A stretch of 64,000 nucleotides of DNA, from contig JACKCM010000002.1 of NCBI GenBank assembly GCA_020634035.1, positions 124,001 to 188,000 of the forward strand, written 5' to 3'. A model generated the notes under the pieces. It searched no databases and was not told the origin of the DNA. It saw only the letters and a program-made list of their open reading frames with translations. Shown here in pieces: positions 1-9,235 of this stretch. Made by a program: the position numbers and the translations under genes. Origin of the DNA: Candidatus Obscuribacterales bacterium (GTDB lineage Bacteria > Cyanobacteriota > Vampirovibrionia > Obscuribacterales > Obscuribacteraceae). Position 1 is the first letter of the stretch, and every line of letters begins with the position of its first letter.

Positions 1-18
1 CTCACATGCTTTTGAATA

Positions 19-579
19 TCAGACATCCTTGCCCTCTCTCTTTTGAATGAAGCTGATTACGGTCTGACCGTATTTTCTTTGATCTGACAAAGCCAGTCCC
101 GTTCTCTCCATATCCGGGTTGAAGCTGTGAAGGTGTTCCAGTATAAACAGTCCGTCCTTCTTTAGTAAGCGTTTATTATCCACCAGATGAATGCAGGCCT
201 GACCCAGGGGCGATTTGTAAGGAGGATCGGCAAAAATGATATCGAAGTGCTGCGCCGGTAATCTGCCTGCTGCTGCCCGCGCATCATCATTCATCACCTG
301 CGCTTCATAGCCCAGGTGTTCATAGTTCTCTTTGAGGGCAAGGGCCAGTTTTCTGTCCATCTCAATGGCGATCAGGCTGCCGGCCCCCCTGCTCATCGCC
401 TCCATTCCCATGATTCCGGAACCGGCAAAAAGGTCTAGAAAAGAAGCTCCTTTTACCTTTGTGGCCAGTATGTTGAACAAAGCCTGTCTTATTTTTGCCG
501 AGGTCGGTCTGGCCAGATTGCCTTTGGGACTGGGAACGGTTCGACCTCTGTCCCGGCCGCCGGTTATTTTCAGTGTCAT
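19..579 (-). CDS. rsmD: 16S rRNA (guanine966-N2)-methyltransferase RsmD
   Basis: RsmD uses S-adenosylmethionine to methylate G966 of 16S rRNA during small-subunit assembly. The 186-residue length is normal for the family. The SAM-binding motif DLFAGSG lies near residue 50 and the catalytic FADPPY motif near residue 117. The N-terminal ITGGRDRGR and RPTSAKIRQALFNIL segments are RsmD hallmarks. The gene ends 18 bases from the window edge. In many bacteria coaD follows rsmD, and a GTG codon lies on the minus strand at bases 3-5, but too little remains to call a gene. The gene is divergent from nusB. Identification is firm from family knowledge; the substrate base is inferred. Confidence 0.95.
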   Translation of the reverse strand: MTLKITGGRDRGRTVPSPKGNLARPTSAKIRQALFNILATKVKGASFLDLFAGSGIMGMEAMSRGAGSLIAIEMDRKLALALKENYEHLGYEAQVMNDDARAAAGRLPAQHFDIIFADPPYKSPLGQACIHLVDNKRLLKKDGLFILEHLHSFNPDMERTGLALSDQRKYGQTVISFIQKREGKDV

Positions 580-695
580 CTATTCTGGAGAAATCTCAAG
601 GAGTTATGGAGTTTAGTTAAAGAGCATAGCTCTATATAAATTGTCCCGGTCGGGCCCATGGTAACATGATCAATTCCAGTGGTGATTTATAAACT

Positions 696-1427
696 ATGAA
701 ACCCCGTAGAGTTGCCCGGGAGCTGGCCGTGATAGTGCTCAGCCAGATGCCCCGGAAGAAAGAAAAGATTGAGAATCTGGAGATCGAGAATCTCCTGACT
801 ACATCCATAGAGAGTCTGACCGGACACGCGAAACAGCTTCTCGATGAGTCCGCTTCCGAGCTGTTGAAGGCATCCGGTGAGCTGGATGAATTTGAGCTGG
901 ATCATCCTCGCAATGTCAAACGAGTGCATCAGATTCGCAGTGTCAATGTCAGCACCGAATTCCTCAGGGAGCACCTGTCGCGCATCAATACTGCATTGGC
1001 TCTGGTCTCCGAAGCGATAGTGATTCCGGAGCTCACCCTCGCTTTTAACGCCGGCATGCAGTCGGAGGTCAGGGATTTTGCGGTGCAGTTGATCTCCACC
1101 TATGTAACTAATAAAGCCCTGGTGGAGAAAGTTACCGCATCCATGAAGTCTAATTGGAGGCATGACCGGATGATGAGTCTCGACCGAGAGATTTTGAATC
1201 TGGCTGTCACCGAGCTGTTTTTCATGCCGGATATCCCGTTAGCAGTCTGTGTCAACGAGGCGGTTGAACTCTGTCACCGTTTTGCCGATGACAGGGCGGC
1301 AAAATTTTTGAACGGAGTCCTTGGAGACCTGGTGGAAGAGGCCGAATATTTCAGGCAGACCGGTGAATTGAAGTCGGTGCCGGATTCTTCTACCGTATCG
1401 AAAACATCGGAAGAATCTATATCGTGA
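696..1427 (+). CDS. nusB: Transcription antitermination factor NusB, extended form
   Basis: NusB binds boxA RNA together with ribosomal protein S10 (NusE) and suppresses premature termination, chiefly in rRNA operons. The NusB fold is recognisable in the C-terminal half, in segments such as MSLDREILNLAVTELFFM, NEAVELCHRFADDRAAKFLNGVLGDL. At 243 residues it is about 100 longer than the E. coli protein. The extra part is an N-terminal and central helical insertion, as in cyanobacterial NusB. The start is followed by basic residues (MKPRRVARELAV) typical of NusB. It lies 10 bases upstream of ftsY on the same strand, an order also seen in cyanobacteria, so the two are probably co-transcribed. Confidence 0.9.
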   Translation: MKPRRVARELAVIVLSQMPRKKEKIENLEIENLLTTSIESLTGHAKQLLDESASELLKASGELDEFELDHPRNVKRVHQIRSVNVSTEFLREHLSRINTALALVSEAIVIPELTLAFNAGMQSEVRDFAVQLISTYVTNKALVEKVTASMKSNWRHDRMMSLDREILNLAVTELFFMPDIPLAVCVNEAVELCHRFADDRAAKFLNGVLGDLVEEAEYFRQTGELKSVPDSSTVSKTSEESIS

Positions 1428-1437
1428 GAGGCTTGAT

Positions 1438-2649
1438 ATGAGCGATTACGAAGAGAAGCAAGGCGATAAAAAAGGATGGTTCGGCAATACTTTCAGTAAG
1501 TTGAAGTCGGCTCTTTCCAAAACCAAGACCGCCATTGTCGGAGACGAAGCGCCGGAAGTTTATTCTAATGAGCCTGTCGCTCCGGCTTCTCCGGAACCAG
1601 AAGAGCCATTGCAACCTGATCGGAGCCATGAACCCCAGGACAGAGAGTCTCTGGAGACAGGAGAGTTGCCCCAGATCGAACCGGCGATTTCGATGGCGTC
1701 CGGCACTGCCTTACCCTTAGAAGAGATCGTCGAAGAGAAGCCGCAAACCCCGACATTTCGCTTCGAGCCCATATCAGGGACCAGTCGTTCCCAGGCGCTC
1801 ACCGAAGAGAAGGTAGAAGCTCGCACAGTAGTAGTAGATGACGAGTTTCTCGAAACCCTGGAAGAACGTTTGATCAAAGCCGATCTCGGTCTGGGCAACG
1901 CCGAGTCTGTAATCGATCATCTGCGTCGCAATGCTGATTCGAAGAGCTGGACCCAGGATAGAGTGGTGGATTTTCTCAAACAGGAATTTCTTTCGATACT
2001 CAAGGCGGCGCCTACTTCGGCTCTCTCCTACGATGCTGACAAGCTGAACATCTATCTTGTGGTCGGTGTGAACGGAACCGGAAAAACCACCAGTATCGGC
2101 AAGCTTTGCTGGAGGCTAAAGAAAGAAGGCAAAAAGGTCTTAATGGCCGCAGGCGATACTTTCAGAGCTGCGGCCGAATCTCAGCTCGAGATCTGGTCGA
2201 AGCGGGCCGAGGTCGATATCGTCCGACTGGAGGACGGTGCCGATCCTGGAGCGGTCGTATACAAGGCACTCGAGAAAGCCCGGAGCGAAAACTATGATTG
2301 TCTGGTTATAGACACCGCCGGTCGTTTGCACAATAAAACCAATTTGATGGCTGAGCTCAAAAAAGTTCGGGGCGTGATAGACAAGCATGGCTCTGACTGC
2401 AATCTGGAGTCTCTTCTGGTCATAGATGCTTCAACCGGGCAAAACGGTCTTCAGCAGGCAAGAGTCTTTACCGAGGTCTGTTCTTTGACCGGGGTCGTGC
2501 TGACCAAACTGGACGGCAGCGCCAAAGGTGGTATCGTCTTCAGTATCGCCAGAGAACTGGATATCCCTGTTAAGCTGATCGGCCTGGGAGAACAGATAGA
2601 CGACCTCAAGGATTTCGAGCCCGAGATGTTCGTAGAGGCTCTTCTCTAA
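1438..2649 (+). CDS. ftsY: Signal recognition particle receptor FtsY
   Basis: FtsY is the SRP receptor GTPase that docks ribosome-SRP complexes at the membrane for co-translational insertion. The protein has 403 residues. An acidic, proline-rich, low-complexity A region covers about residues 40-125, the N domain about 130-200, and the G domain follows. The P-loop GVNGTGKTT lies near residue 209, DTFRAAA near 238, DTAGR near 292 and TKLDGSAKGG near 356. The ending with KDFEPEMFVEALL is typical of FtsY. It sits immediately downstream of nusB. The A region is poorly conserved in all FtsY proteins, so its composition here is not unusual. Confidence 0.97.
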   Translation: MSDYEEKQGDKKGWFGNTFSKLKSALSKTKTAIVGDEAPEVYSNEPVAPASPEPEEPLQPDRSHEPQDRESLETGELPQIEPAISMASGTALPLEEIVEEKPQTPTFRFEPISGTSRSQALTEEKVEARTVVVDDEFLETLEERLIKADLGLGNAESVIDHLRRNADSKSWTQDRVVDFLKQEFLSILKAAPTSALSYDADKLNIYLVVGVNGTGKTTSIGKLCWRLKKEGKKVLMAAGDTFRAAAESQLEIWSKRAEVDIVRLEDGADPGAVVYKALEKARSENYDCLVIDTAGRLHNKTNLMAELKKVRGVIDKHGSDCNLESLLVIDASTGQNGLQQARVFTEVCSLTGVVLTKLDGSAKGGIVFSIARELDIPVKLIGLGEQIDDLKDFEPEMFVEALL

Positions 2650-2800
2650 AATCCGGTCTAGTCTTGAAGTTTCTATATTTTAGCGAGACATCATGTTTCG
2701 GCTTCGTAAAAACCCCTTGATTGTCAAGAGGAATGCTTTACCATTTAAATTGGCAGCCCTGACTTCTATCACTAGCTTGGGATAAAAGCGGAGAAAAGCA

Positions 2801-4162
2801 TTGTTTCATAGACTATTCAATAAAGATTGCCCCGAAAATGAAGCGGGGCATGAACATGCTCCCTGGCATGCCATGGCTGTGGCCTGGCTCGGAGAGATGT
2901 TCGATGCCATGGATGCCACTATCTATTTCATAGTGCTCTTTCCGGCATTATCCGAGTTGCTCTCCACCTCGGACGCTACATCGATAGGATGGCATGGCGC
3001 CATGATCCTGGCGATGTTCATGGTGGGATGGTCCATAGGCAGCGTGGTCTTCGGGGTGATAGCCGACCGATTCGGCCGGGTCCGGGCACTGGTCTCTAGC
3101 ATTCTTCTCTATGCTGTTTGCACGGCGTTGTGCGCCTTTGCATCCACCTGGCTGGAGCTGGGCATCTGTCGATTTTTGGTCGGGGTCGGTATCGGCGGCA
3201 ATATCGGTCTAGCCACCGTGGTGGTTAGCGAGCACTGGCAGGGTCGGGGGCGGCTCTGGACTATCTGTTTGCTTGGCACATCATTTTCGGCCGGTTGTTT
3301 TCTGACCGGCGGTTTCAATTCGATACTGGGCGATCTTGGATGGCGATGGCTCTTCTTTGTGGGCATCATCCCGGCACTGCTGACGCTTTATATCCGGCTC
3401 ACCCTGAAAGAGTCCGCTATGTACGAAGAGGAGGTCGCCGCTTCCTCCACCGCTTCTTCCGGAGCATTTGCCACCATCAAAGAGCTGGTTCTCGAACCAG
3501 AGAACCGCAAGAATCTGATCGTCACTTCAACTCTTGCCGGAGCCGCCATCGTCGGCTACTGGGCGGCTATATCGTGGATTCCAGCCTGGATAAACACTCT
3601 GACCGGTGATCTCGCCGTAGGAGAACGTAGCGCCGCCATGAACTGGCTCGCTTTTGGAGGACTGGTTTCATCGGTGCTCACCCCGCTTGCGGTGATACGC
3701 TTCGGTCGAGGGGGCACCCTCAAACTCGGTTTTGCACTATCGCTTTTGTCTACGATTTTGATGTTCACCACCGTAAGGCATTATAGCGACGTTCTTCTTC
3801 TATGGAATTTTGCGGTCGGATTCGCCTGCTATCCGCCTTTTCATATAGCGGGATTGTATTCGGTCGAGGTATTCGCACCAAGGGTGATGGGCACCGCATC
3901 TGGTATAACCTGGGGGATGGGACGTCTGGTTGCCGCTCTTGCAGGGCTGTGTTCAGGGCCGTTGATTCTCTTCTTCGGCGGCTCCTATGCATTCGCCGGA
4001 GCGACGGTGGCATTCATCGTCTATTCTCTCGGCTTCATCGCTTCGTTCTATGTAACCGAGCCCTACGGCTTCGAAGAGTTCGATGGCGTTCTTGAGGGCG
4101 AGATGGAGCTTGAGCCTGTACCGGTTGCCGGTTCTGCTTCGGTCAAGCGGTCTCTTTCTTAA
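2801..4162 (+). CDS. MFS transporter, metabolite:H+ symporter type
   Basis: This is a 453-residue protein with about 12 predicted membrane helices and the MFS motif A (GVIADRFGRVRAL) between helices 2 and 3. The first helix (LGEMFDAMDATIYFIVLFPAL) resembles sugar/organic-acid:proton symporters of the MHS and sialate/benzoate groups, but the substrate cannot be read from sequence. The start is TTG at 2801: a GGAG element at 2790-2793 sits 7 bases upstream, and no better ATG exists. The acidic C-terminal tail is cytoplasmic. It converges on the membrane protein at 4143-5243, with a 20-base overlap of the 3' ends. Confidence 0.85.
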   Translation: MFHRLFNKDCPENEAGHEHAPWHAMAVAWLGEMFDAMDATIYFIVLFPALSELLSTSDATSIGWHGAMILAMFMVGWSIGSVVFGVIADRFGRVRALVSSILLYAVCTALCAFASTWLELGICRFLVGVGIGGNIGLATVVVSEHWQGRGRLWTICLLGTSFSAGCFLTGGFNSILGDLGWRWLFFVGIIPALLTLYIRLTLKESAMYEEEVAASSTASSGAFATIKELVLEPENRKNLIVTSTLAGAAIVGYWAAISWIPAWINTLTGDLAVGERSAAMNWLAFGGLVSSVLTPLAVIRFGRGGTLKLGFALSLLSTILMFTTVRHYSDVLLLWNFAVGFACYPPFHIAGLYSVEVFAPRVMGTASGITWGMGRLVAALAGLCSGPLILFFGGSYAFAGATVAFIVYSLGFIASFYVTEPYGFEEFDGVLEGEMELEPVPVAGSASVKRSLS

Positions 4163-5243
4163 TCATCGCGCCGGCATCGAGCTCTCTTACACTATTCTTC
4201 TCGGTTTCCCGGGTAGAGGTGGGCAGCTTGTCGCCCAGGTTCTCCAGCTCTCGAACCAGATCTTTCTTGTTTTGTCTGGTGGCAAGCAGGGCTCCACCGA
4301 GAGACAGTCCATAGAAAGAGCTCAGCACCATGGCCAGGGTGCCGTAAAAAGCCAGAGTGCTCGGTATGAGGGTCGGTATCGAAAGAAAGATAGTGCCGGT
4401 GGCAAAAGCCGCGACAACACCGCTTAGAATTGAGAATCCGGTAGTCAAAAGCAAGGGGTGCCAGAGAAATCCACCGATGTTCAAGCTTGTTTCTGTTCTG
4501 TAGCTTTTGTTTTTTCGAATTGCGAAATAGGCGGTGCCGCCTACTATGCAGGAAAGCATTATGGGAACCAGGCTGATGGAACCCCCGAAGCCTGTGACAG
4601 CTGCTATGTAAGGCAGGCATAGAAAAATCAGACCGGCTGTCAGACCGCACTGCATGGGCTCGTACACCCGGGCAGCACCGATGGTTTTGTTGAGGTTCTC
4701 GACTGCGACACGGCTGGTTTTTGCCCCCAGACCGATACCCAGGCTAGATGTAAGGGCGAAGAGTCCCAGTGAAAGGTAGGTCTCGAATCCAAGCATGAAG
4801 GGGCTGGAGACCATATAAACCAGAAGACAGGGCAATGTTGCCACAAGAATCTGGGTGGCAAGCAGGGTGGCATCCCAGGCTTTGCCTCCTTTCCACCTGT
4901 CTTTCTGGTAAGTGAAAACGCTGCCGTAGATATAGGCTCCCAGAAATGCGATGGTCCCGGCGAAAGCATAGGAAGCCCAGTCGTTATTGGGCAGGGAGGC
5001 AGTGCCGAGCAAGTAGCTGAAGAAACTCACCGACATTATGTAGCTGATCACGCCGCCGGCACAAGCGGCTCCAGCACCGAGCATGGAGAGCATGATACCG
5101 AGGGGGGCCGGTAGGTTGCTTTCGGTCTGGCGTTTGCCCTCTACGATCTTGCTGGCTGCAAGCCATTTTTTTTCAGGACTGCTCGGGTCGGAAAGAATTT
5201 CCCAGGCTTTCTTTTCCGTCTCACAGTTTTTGCCTGATTCCAT
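4143..5243 (-). CDS. Polytopic membrane protein of unknown function
   Basis: The 366-residue protein begins with a soluble, charged stretch of about 45 residues (lysine and glutamate rich, with a KKAWEILSDPSSPEKKWLAA segment). It is followed by about eight hydrophobic segments between residues 48 and 325 and a charged C-terminal tail. I recognise no domain. The N-terminal helix followed by a membrane region resembles membrane-anchored proteins of this lineage, but no function can be assigned. Its start at 5243 is the first ATG. Its 3' end overlaps the MFS gene by 20 bases, so the two are convergent. Confidence 0.7.
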   Translation of the reverse strand: MESGKNCETEKKAWEILSDPSSPEKKWLAASKIVEGKRQTESNLPAPLGIMLSMLGAGAACAGGVISYIMSVSFFSYLLGTASLPNNDWASYAFAGTIAFLGAYIYGSVFTYQKDRWKGGKAWDATLLATQILVATLPCLLVYMVSSPFMLGFETYLSLGLFALTSSLGIGLGAKTSRVAVENLNKTIGAARVYEPMQCGLTAGLIFLCLPYIAAVTGFGGSISLVPIMLSCIVGGTAYFAIRKNKSYRTETSLNIGGFLWHPLLLTTGFSILSGVVAAFATGTIFLSIPTLIPSTLAFYGTLAMVLSSFYGLSLGGALLATRQNKKDLVRELENLGDKLPTSTRETEKNSVRELDAGAMIKKETA

Positions 5244-5324
5244 AGATACGAGTCCATCCTATTAATTGCCCGTATCTAAGATTTACCCCCGGAGTAGCTC
5301 TGGTTCACGCCCGGGGGAGAACTT

Positions 5325-7298
5325 TTACATGTTCAACACGCTAATATGCTCCAGTGCTTCCGGATTTTCTATGCTGGATTTGTCTCCGGCATCTTCACCA
5401 AGATAGGTGCTTCTTATAGTGCGGCGGACTATCTTACCCGAGCGGGTTTTGGGCAGAGCCGGTACAGTGTGGATTTTGTCCGGACGCATGGTTTTGCCCA
5501 GTTTGCCTGCCACGAGTTTGCGTAACTCTTCTTTTAGCTCTTCTGATTCGGACTTGCCGGGCAGAAGGGTTATGAAGCAGGCCAGGCTCTCGCCTTTGAT
5601 ATCGTGAGGGACGCCGACCACGGCAGCTTCGGCCACATCAGGGTGTTCTACCAGAGCTGATTCTACTTCGCCGGGACCGACACGCTTGCCTGCTACTTTG
5701 ATGGTGTCGTCGGAGCGACCGTAGAGGAACCAGGAGCCGTCTTCGTCTACCATGGCCCAGTCGCCGTGGTACCAGACTCCGGGAAACTTCTCGAAATAAG
5801 TTTCTATGTAACGCTCCGGTGCTTTGAGAAAGCCTTTCGTCATGGATGGACCGGGTTTCTTGCAGACCAGATGTCCGATCTCTCCTTTGATACTTTTGCC
5901 GTCTTCGTTAAAGACATCGATGTCCATGGCCAGTCCTGGACCGCCAAGAGAGCAGGGTTTGAGCGGCATCAAAGGTAGTGGAGTGAGCAGACCGCCCACC
6001 ACTTCTGTGCCGCCGGAAATGTTTATGACCGGGCATTTGCCGCCGCCTATACGGTTGAAGAACCACATATAGCTGTCTTCATCCCAGGGCTCTCCGGTAG
6101 AGCCGAGCAGACGCAGGCTGGAGAAGTCGTGTTTGTCGACCCATTCTTCTCCGGCTGAGCGCAGGGCGCGGATAGCCGTGGGCGAGATGCCCAGGGTGCT
6201 GACTTTCTGTTTTTCGACTATCTGCCAGATCCGGTCGGGGGTGGGATAATTCGGGGCTCCTTCGAAGATGACCATGGTGCCTCCCCAGAAGAGAACACCG
6301 ATCATCTCCCAGGGTCCCATCATCCAACCGATGTCGGTGACCCAGAAAAATACGTCTTCAGGCTGTACATCGAAGCAAAAGCCGAGCTCTTTCGAAATCT
6401 GAGCAAGGGCGCCGCCATGGGTATGCACCGTGCCTTTCGGTTTGCCGGTGGTACCTGAGGTATAGAGATACATAGAGGGATGCTCGGCAGGCAGGTCACA
6501 GACAGTGTCCACCGACTCTGCTTTTTCGAGCTCTTCGTGGAGCCAGAGGTCGCGTCCTTCTCTCCAGGCTACTTCATTGGCGGTATGTTTAAGAACCACC
6601 ACATGCTTGACCGAGGCTACCGCATCAGCTGCCTGATCGGCATCTTTTTTGATTTCGACAAGCTTGCCGCGTCGTACGCCACCATCGGCGGTGAAGAGAA
6701 CTTTCGCTTCGCTGTCTTCCAGTCTGGCTGCCAGAGCCTGGGATCCGAATCCGCTGAAGACAGGTACGGCTACTGCTCCGATTTTGAAACAGGCGAAAAG
6801 TACAGCAACCACTTCCGGTACCATCGGCATATAGATTCCGACAGCGTCGCCTTTGCCGACTCCGAGCTTTTTCATTACACCGGCGGTTTTAGAGACCAGC
6901 TCACTGAGCTCGCCATAGGTGTATTTCCTCGGCTCGCCTTCTTCGTCTTCGAAAATAAGCGCCGGATGATCTTTGCCGACACTGGTTCTGGCACCCAGGG
7001 TTTTGCCTTTTTCCATGTGCCAGTCAAGAATGTTGTCGACTATGTTTAGCTCACCATCTACGAACCACTTGGTCCATTCGAAGCCATCACTACTGTCCAT
7101 CAGCTTCTTATACTCTCTGGTCCATTTGACCCCCATATATTTGAGGGCTTCTTCCCAGAACCAGTCGGTATCTTCGCAGGAGCGAGCAACAAGCTCTTTC
7201 CAGTCTTTCATGCCGTGTGCCTTTAAGAAGTCGGCTGCTCTGCACTCCAGGTATTTGCCCTGGGGTTTCCAGATCACGTTCGCTATGGTCTTGCTCAT
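5325..7298 (-). CDS. AMP-forming acetyl/acyl-CoA synthetase (first paralogue)
   Basis: It activates a short carboxylic acid (acetate, propionate or acetoacetate-like) with ATP and CoA through an acyl-adenylate. The ANL superfamily core motif YTSGTTGKPKGTVH lies near residue 282, the YHGDWAM and GRSDDTIKVAGKR hinge motifs near residue 520-545, and the catalytic lysine motif PKTRSGKIVRR near the C-terminus. The start at 7298 (MSKTIANVIW) is preferred over 7334 because AGAGG lies 9 bases upstream of it. It is about 657 residues, close to acetyl-CoA synthetase length. The N-terminal ACAS-type region is present. It is monocistronic. A second family member is encoded at 41992-43833. The PKTRSGK lysine is a known acetylation site in Acs; regulation here is inference. 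Confidence 0.88.
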   Translation of the reverse strand: MSKTIANVIWKPQGKYLECRAADFLKAHGMKDWKELVARSCEDTDWFWEEALKYMGVKWTREYKKLMDSSDGFEWTKWFVDGELNIVDNILDWHMEKGKTLGARTSVGKDHPALIFEDEEGEPRKYTYGELSELVSKTAGVMKKLGVGKGDAVGIYMPMVPEVVAVLFACFKIGAVAVPVFSGFGSQALAARLEDSEAKVLFTADGGVRRGKLVEIKKDADQAADAVASVKHVVVLKHTANEVAWREGRDLWLHEELEKAESVDTVCDLPAEHPSMYLYTSGTTGKPKGTVHTHGGALAQISKELGFCFDVQPEDVFFWVTDIGWMMGPWEMIGVLFWGGTMVIFEGAPNYPTPDRIWQIVEKQKVSTLGISPTAIRALRSAGEEWVDKHDFSSLRLLGSTGEPWDEDSYMWFFNRIGGGKCPVINISGGTEVVGGLLTPLPLMPLKPCSLGGPGLAMDIDVFNEDGKSIKGEIGHLVCKKPGPSMTKGFLKAPERYIETYFEKFPGVWYHGDWAMVDEDGSWFLYGRSDDTIKVAGKRVGPGEVESALVEHPDVAEAAVVGVPHDIKGESLACFITLLPGKSESEELKEELRKLVAGKLGKTMRPDKIHTVPALPKTRSGKIVRRTIRSTYLGEDAGDKSSIENPEALEHISVLNM

Positions 7299-7443
7299 TA
7301 CTACCGACCTCTTGGTTTCGGGGCGTGAAAACATATTGACATATTGATGGGTTTCCGGAGCTAGATTTTACTAAGAGCTTGCCCTTTTAACCTTATATAT
7401 GATCGAAATCTTCGAATTCTCTCTAGAATGCGTACTTGAAAAC

Positions 7444-8856
7444 TCAGTTCAGTCCTGAAATGGCACCGCGAAGCTTTTTCTCTTCTTCGAAGTGTTTTTT
7501 CGCTTCTTTATCGAGACCGTTCTTCTTCAGATAGACTGCGTATTCTTTGTGCAGATCCGGTAGAAAGACAGGGTTGACGTTTCTTTCCTGCTCTCTTTCT
7601 CGTATCGCCTCTTCATAGGCATCTCTGGCATTGGCAAGCTCGCCTTTCTTGTCATAGATGCGAGCCAGTTCGGTGACGGCGGTGGCATAACGTCTGTTGT
7701 TCTTAGCCTTGATCTGTTTTTCCAGAACCATTCTCTCTTTGATCGCAACCTCTGCCTGGTCCAGTTTGTTCGACCGGACCAGGGCTTTGACCAGTAGTTC
7801 GAGAAATTCAGATTCGGTCTTCTCTTCGCCTTCGATCAATTTGAGTCCTTTCGAGATAGTGATTGCTTCTCGACAGATTTTGATGCACTGCTCATAGTTT
7901 TTCGTGTTCAAATTGAGCGATGCAAGGGAGAAATAGCTGTCGATTCTGCACTGGTTGTTCTCTTTGCCTTTGGCGGAAGAGAGAATTTCAATCGCCTTTC
8001 TATAAGAATGCTCCGCTTCGTCGAACTTATCGTCCATTAGAGCCAGTCTTCCTTTGACGAAGTAAGACCGACCGAGCAGTGCCGACTTGGGCTCATCTTT
8101 CTCCAGGGCAGGCATATAGCTTTGCAGATAACTCTTCGCTTCCGGTAGATTCATGCCTTCTAAAGATTCCCGGGCGGCTAGATAGAGTTCTTGCGGGCTC
8201 TTTTTCTTGAGGGTGGGATTGTCCTTATAATGTATTGGCGAAGCCAGAACCAGGGCTTGTTCTTTAATCGCTTCCGCCTTCTTGCTTTCACCGCGCTCTT
8301 CTAAAATGGCTGCTTTGGTAATAAGAATGCGGTGCATAGTATGATCTGGTGCCAGTATCGCTTTGCCGGTATCGAAAGCACTGTTGATGGTATCATATGC
8401 GTCTTCCAGCCTTTTCTCTTTTATGGCGATTTCGCTCTCCAGTATCATTCCTTTGACCAGATTGAGGGCGTTCTCTCGGTTCAAATCACCGCCCTTATCA
8501 GGTTTCCAGAGAGCCCTGTAGATTTTTAAAGACTCTTCCAGATCGGTCTCGGCTTTGCTCAGGTCACCGGTCTCGAAGTAGACTTCAGAGAGAGCAAGCA
8601 GAGTTCTGGCTCTCTCTCCCCGCATTGACCTGCTTGAATTGAGCTCTGCCAGGGCTTCTTCGTAGGCGGAAGCGGCTTTGTTGAATTGCTTTCTGCTTTG
8701 CAGCACATAGGCGCGATCATAGCTCTCTCTCCAGCGCTGGAGAGGATCTTTTGGGTCGAGTTGGTCGAGTTGATCACAGCCCTGAAAAAGCAGGGCAAGA
8801 AGCAGTGATAGAACAGGAAAGCTTATAGATGTGGCTTTGTTTCTTCTTAGAATCAA
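7444..8856 (-). CDS. TPR lipoprotein
   Basis: The 470-residue protein starts with a basic n-region, a hydrophobic stretch and a lipobox-like LFQGC (Cys27), so it is probably lipid-anchored in the envelope. The rest is helical tandem repeats of TPR type: AASAYEEALAEL, KAETDLEESLKIYRAL, EAEHSYRKAIEIL and ARDAYEEAIRERE are recognisable helices. TPR lipoproteins serve as protein-protein scaffolds; the partner is unknown. Its ATG overlaps the stop of the upstream membrane protein gene (ATGA), so the two are translationally coupled and probably read from the pdx cluster. Confidence 0.85.
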   Translation of the reverse strand: MILRRNKATSISFPVLSLLLALLFQGCDQLDQLDPKDPLQRWRESYDRAYVLQSRKQFNKAASAYEEALAELNSSRSMRGERARTLLALSEVYFETGDLSKAETDLEESLKIYRALWKPDKGGDLNRENALNLVKGMILESEIAIKEKRLEDAYDTINSAFDTGKAILAPDHTMHRILITKAAILEERGESKKAEAIKEQALVLASPIHYKDNPTLKKKSPQELYLAARESLEGMNLPEAKSYLQSYMPALEKDEPKSALLGRSYFVKGRLALMDDKFDEAEHSYRKAIEILSSAKGKENNQCRIDSYFSLASLNLNTKNYEQCIKICREAITISKGLKLIEGEEKTESEFLELLVKALVRSNKLDQAEVAIKERMVLEKQIKAKNNRRYATAVTELARIYDKKGELANARDAYEEAIREREQERNVNPVFLPDLHKEYAVYLKKNGLDKEAKKHFEEEKKLRGAISGLN

Positions 8857-9233
8857 ATGCAGAATCCGAAAAAATTATCCCAGGGAATTTTGCTGAGGAA
8901 GACCTCCAGATCAAGAACGATACAGCCTAGCAGATTGGCTACCATGACCGCGGACCAGACCAGCCTGGGAGGATGTCTCTCCAGAAGCATCAAAACCGTC
9001 CCTTCCACCATTATCGAATAGGTGCCGAAAAGAGTCAGTCCCCAGGTGTTGGAGCCGGCGATATAAGGTCCAAGACCGAGAATCAGACCCAGGAAGGAGG
9101 CGAAGTTCATGAGCAGAGAGTCGAACATCGACTGAGGCAGGCTGCCCCATTGCATGCGCCAGAGGATGAAACCCTCGACCAGCAATAGCGGAACAAACTG
9201 GAAAATGTAGAATCCTAACATCGTTGGGATCAA
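8853..9233 (-). CDS. Small four-helix membrane protein, unknown
   Basis: The 126-residue protein is made almost entirely of four hydrophobic segments (about residues 5-25, 40-60, 65-85 and 92-112). I recognise no family. It starts 2 bases after the stop of pdxT and overlaps the TPR lipoprotein start by 4 bases. It therefore sits inside a compact unit pdxR-pdxS-pdxT-this gene-TPR lipoprotein. That arrangement suggests co-expression with vitamin B6 synthesis, but does not show a functional link. Confidence 0.75.
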   Translation of the reverse strand: MIPTMLGFYIFQFVPLLLVEGFILWRMQWGSLPQSMFDSLLMNFASFLGLILGLGPYIAGSNTWGLTLFGTYSIMVEGTVLMLLERHPPRLVWSAVMVANLLGCIVLDLEVFLSKIPWDNFFGFCI

Positions 9234-9235
9234 TT

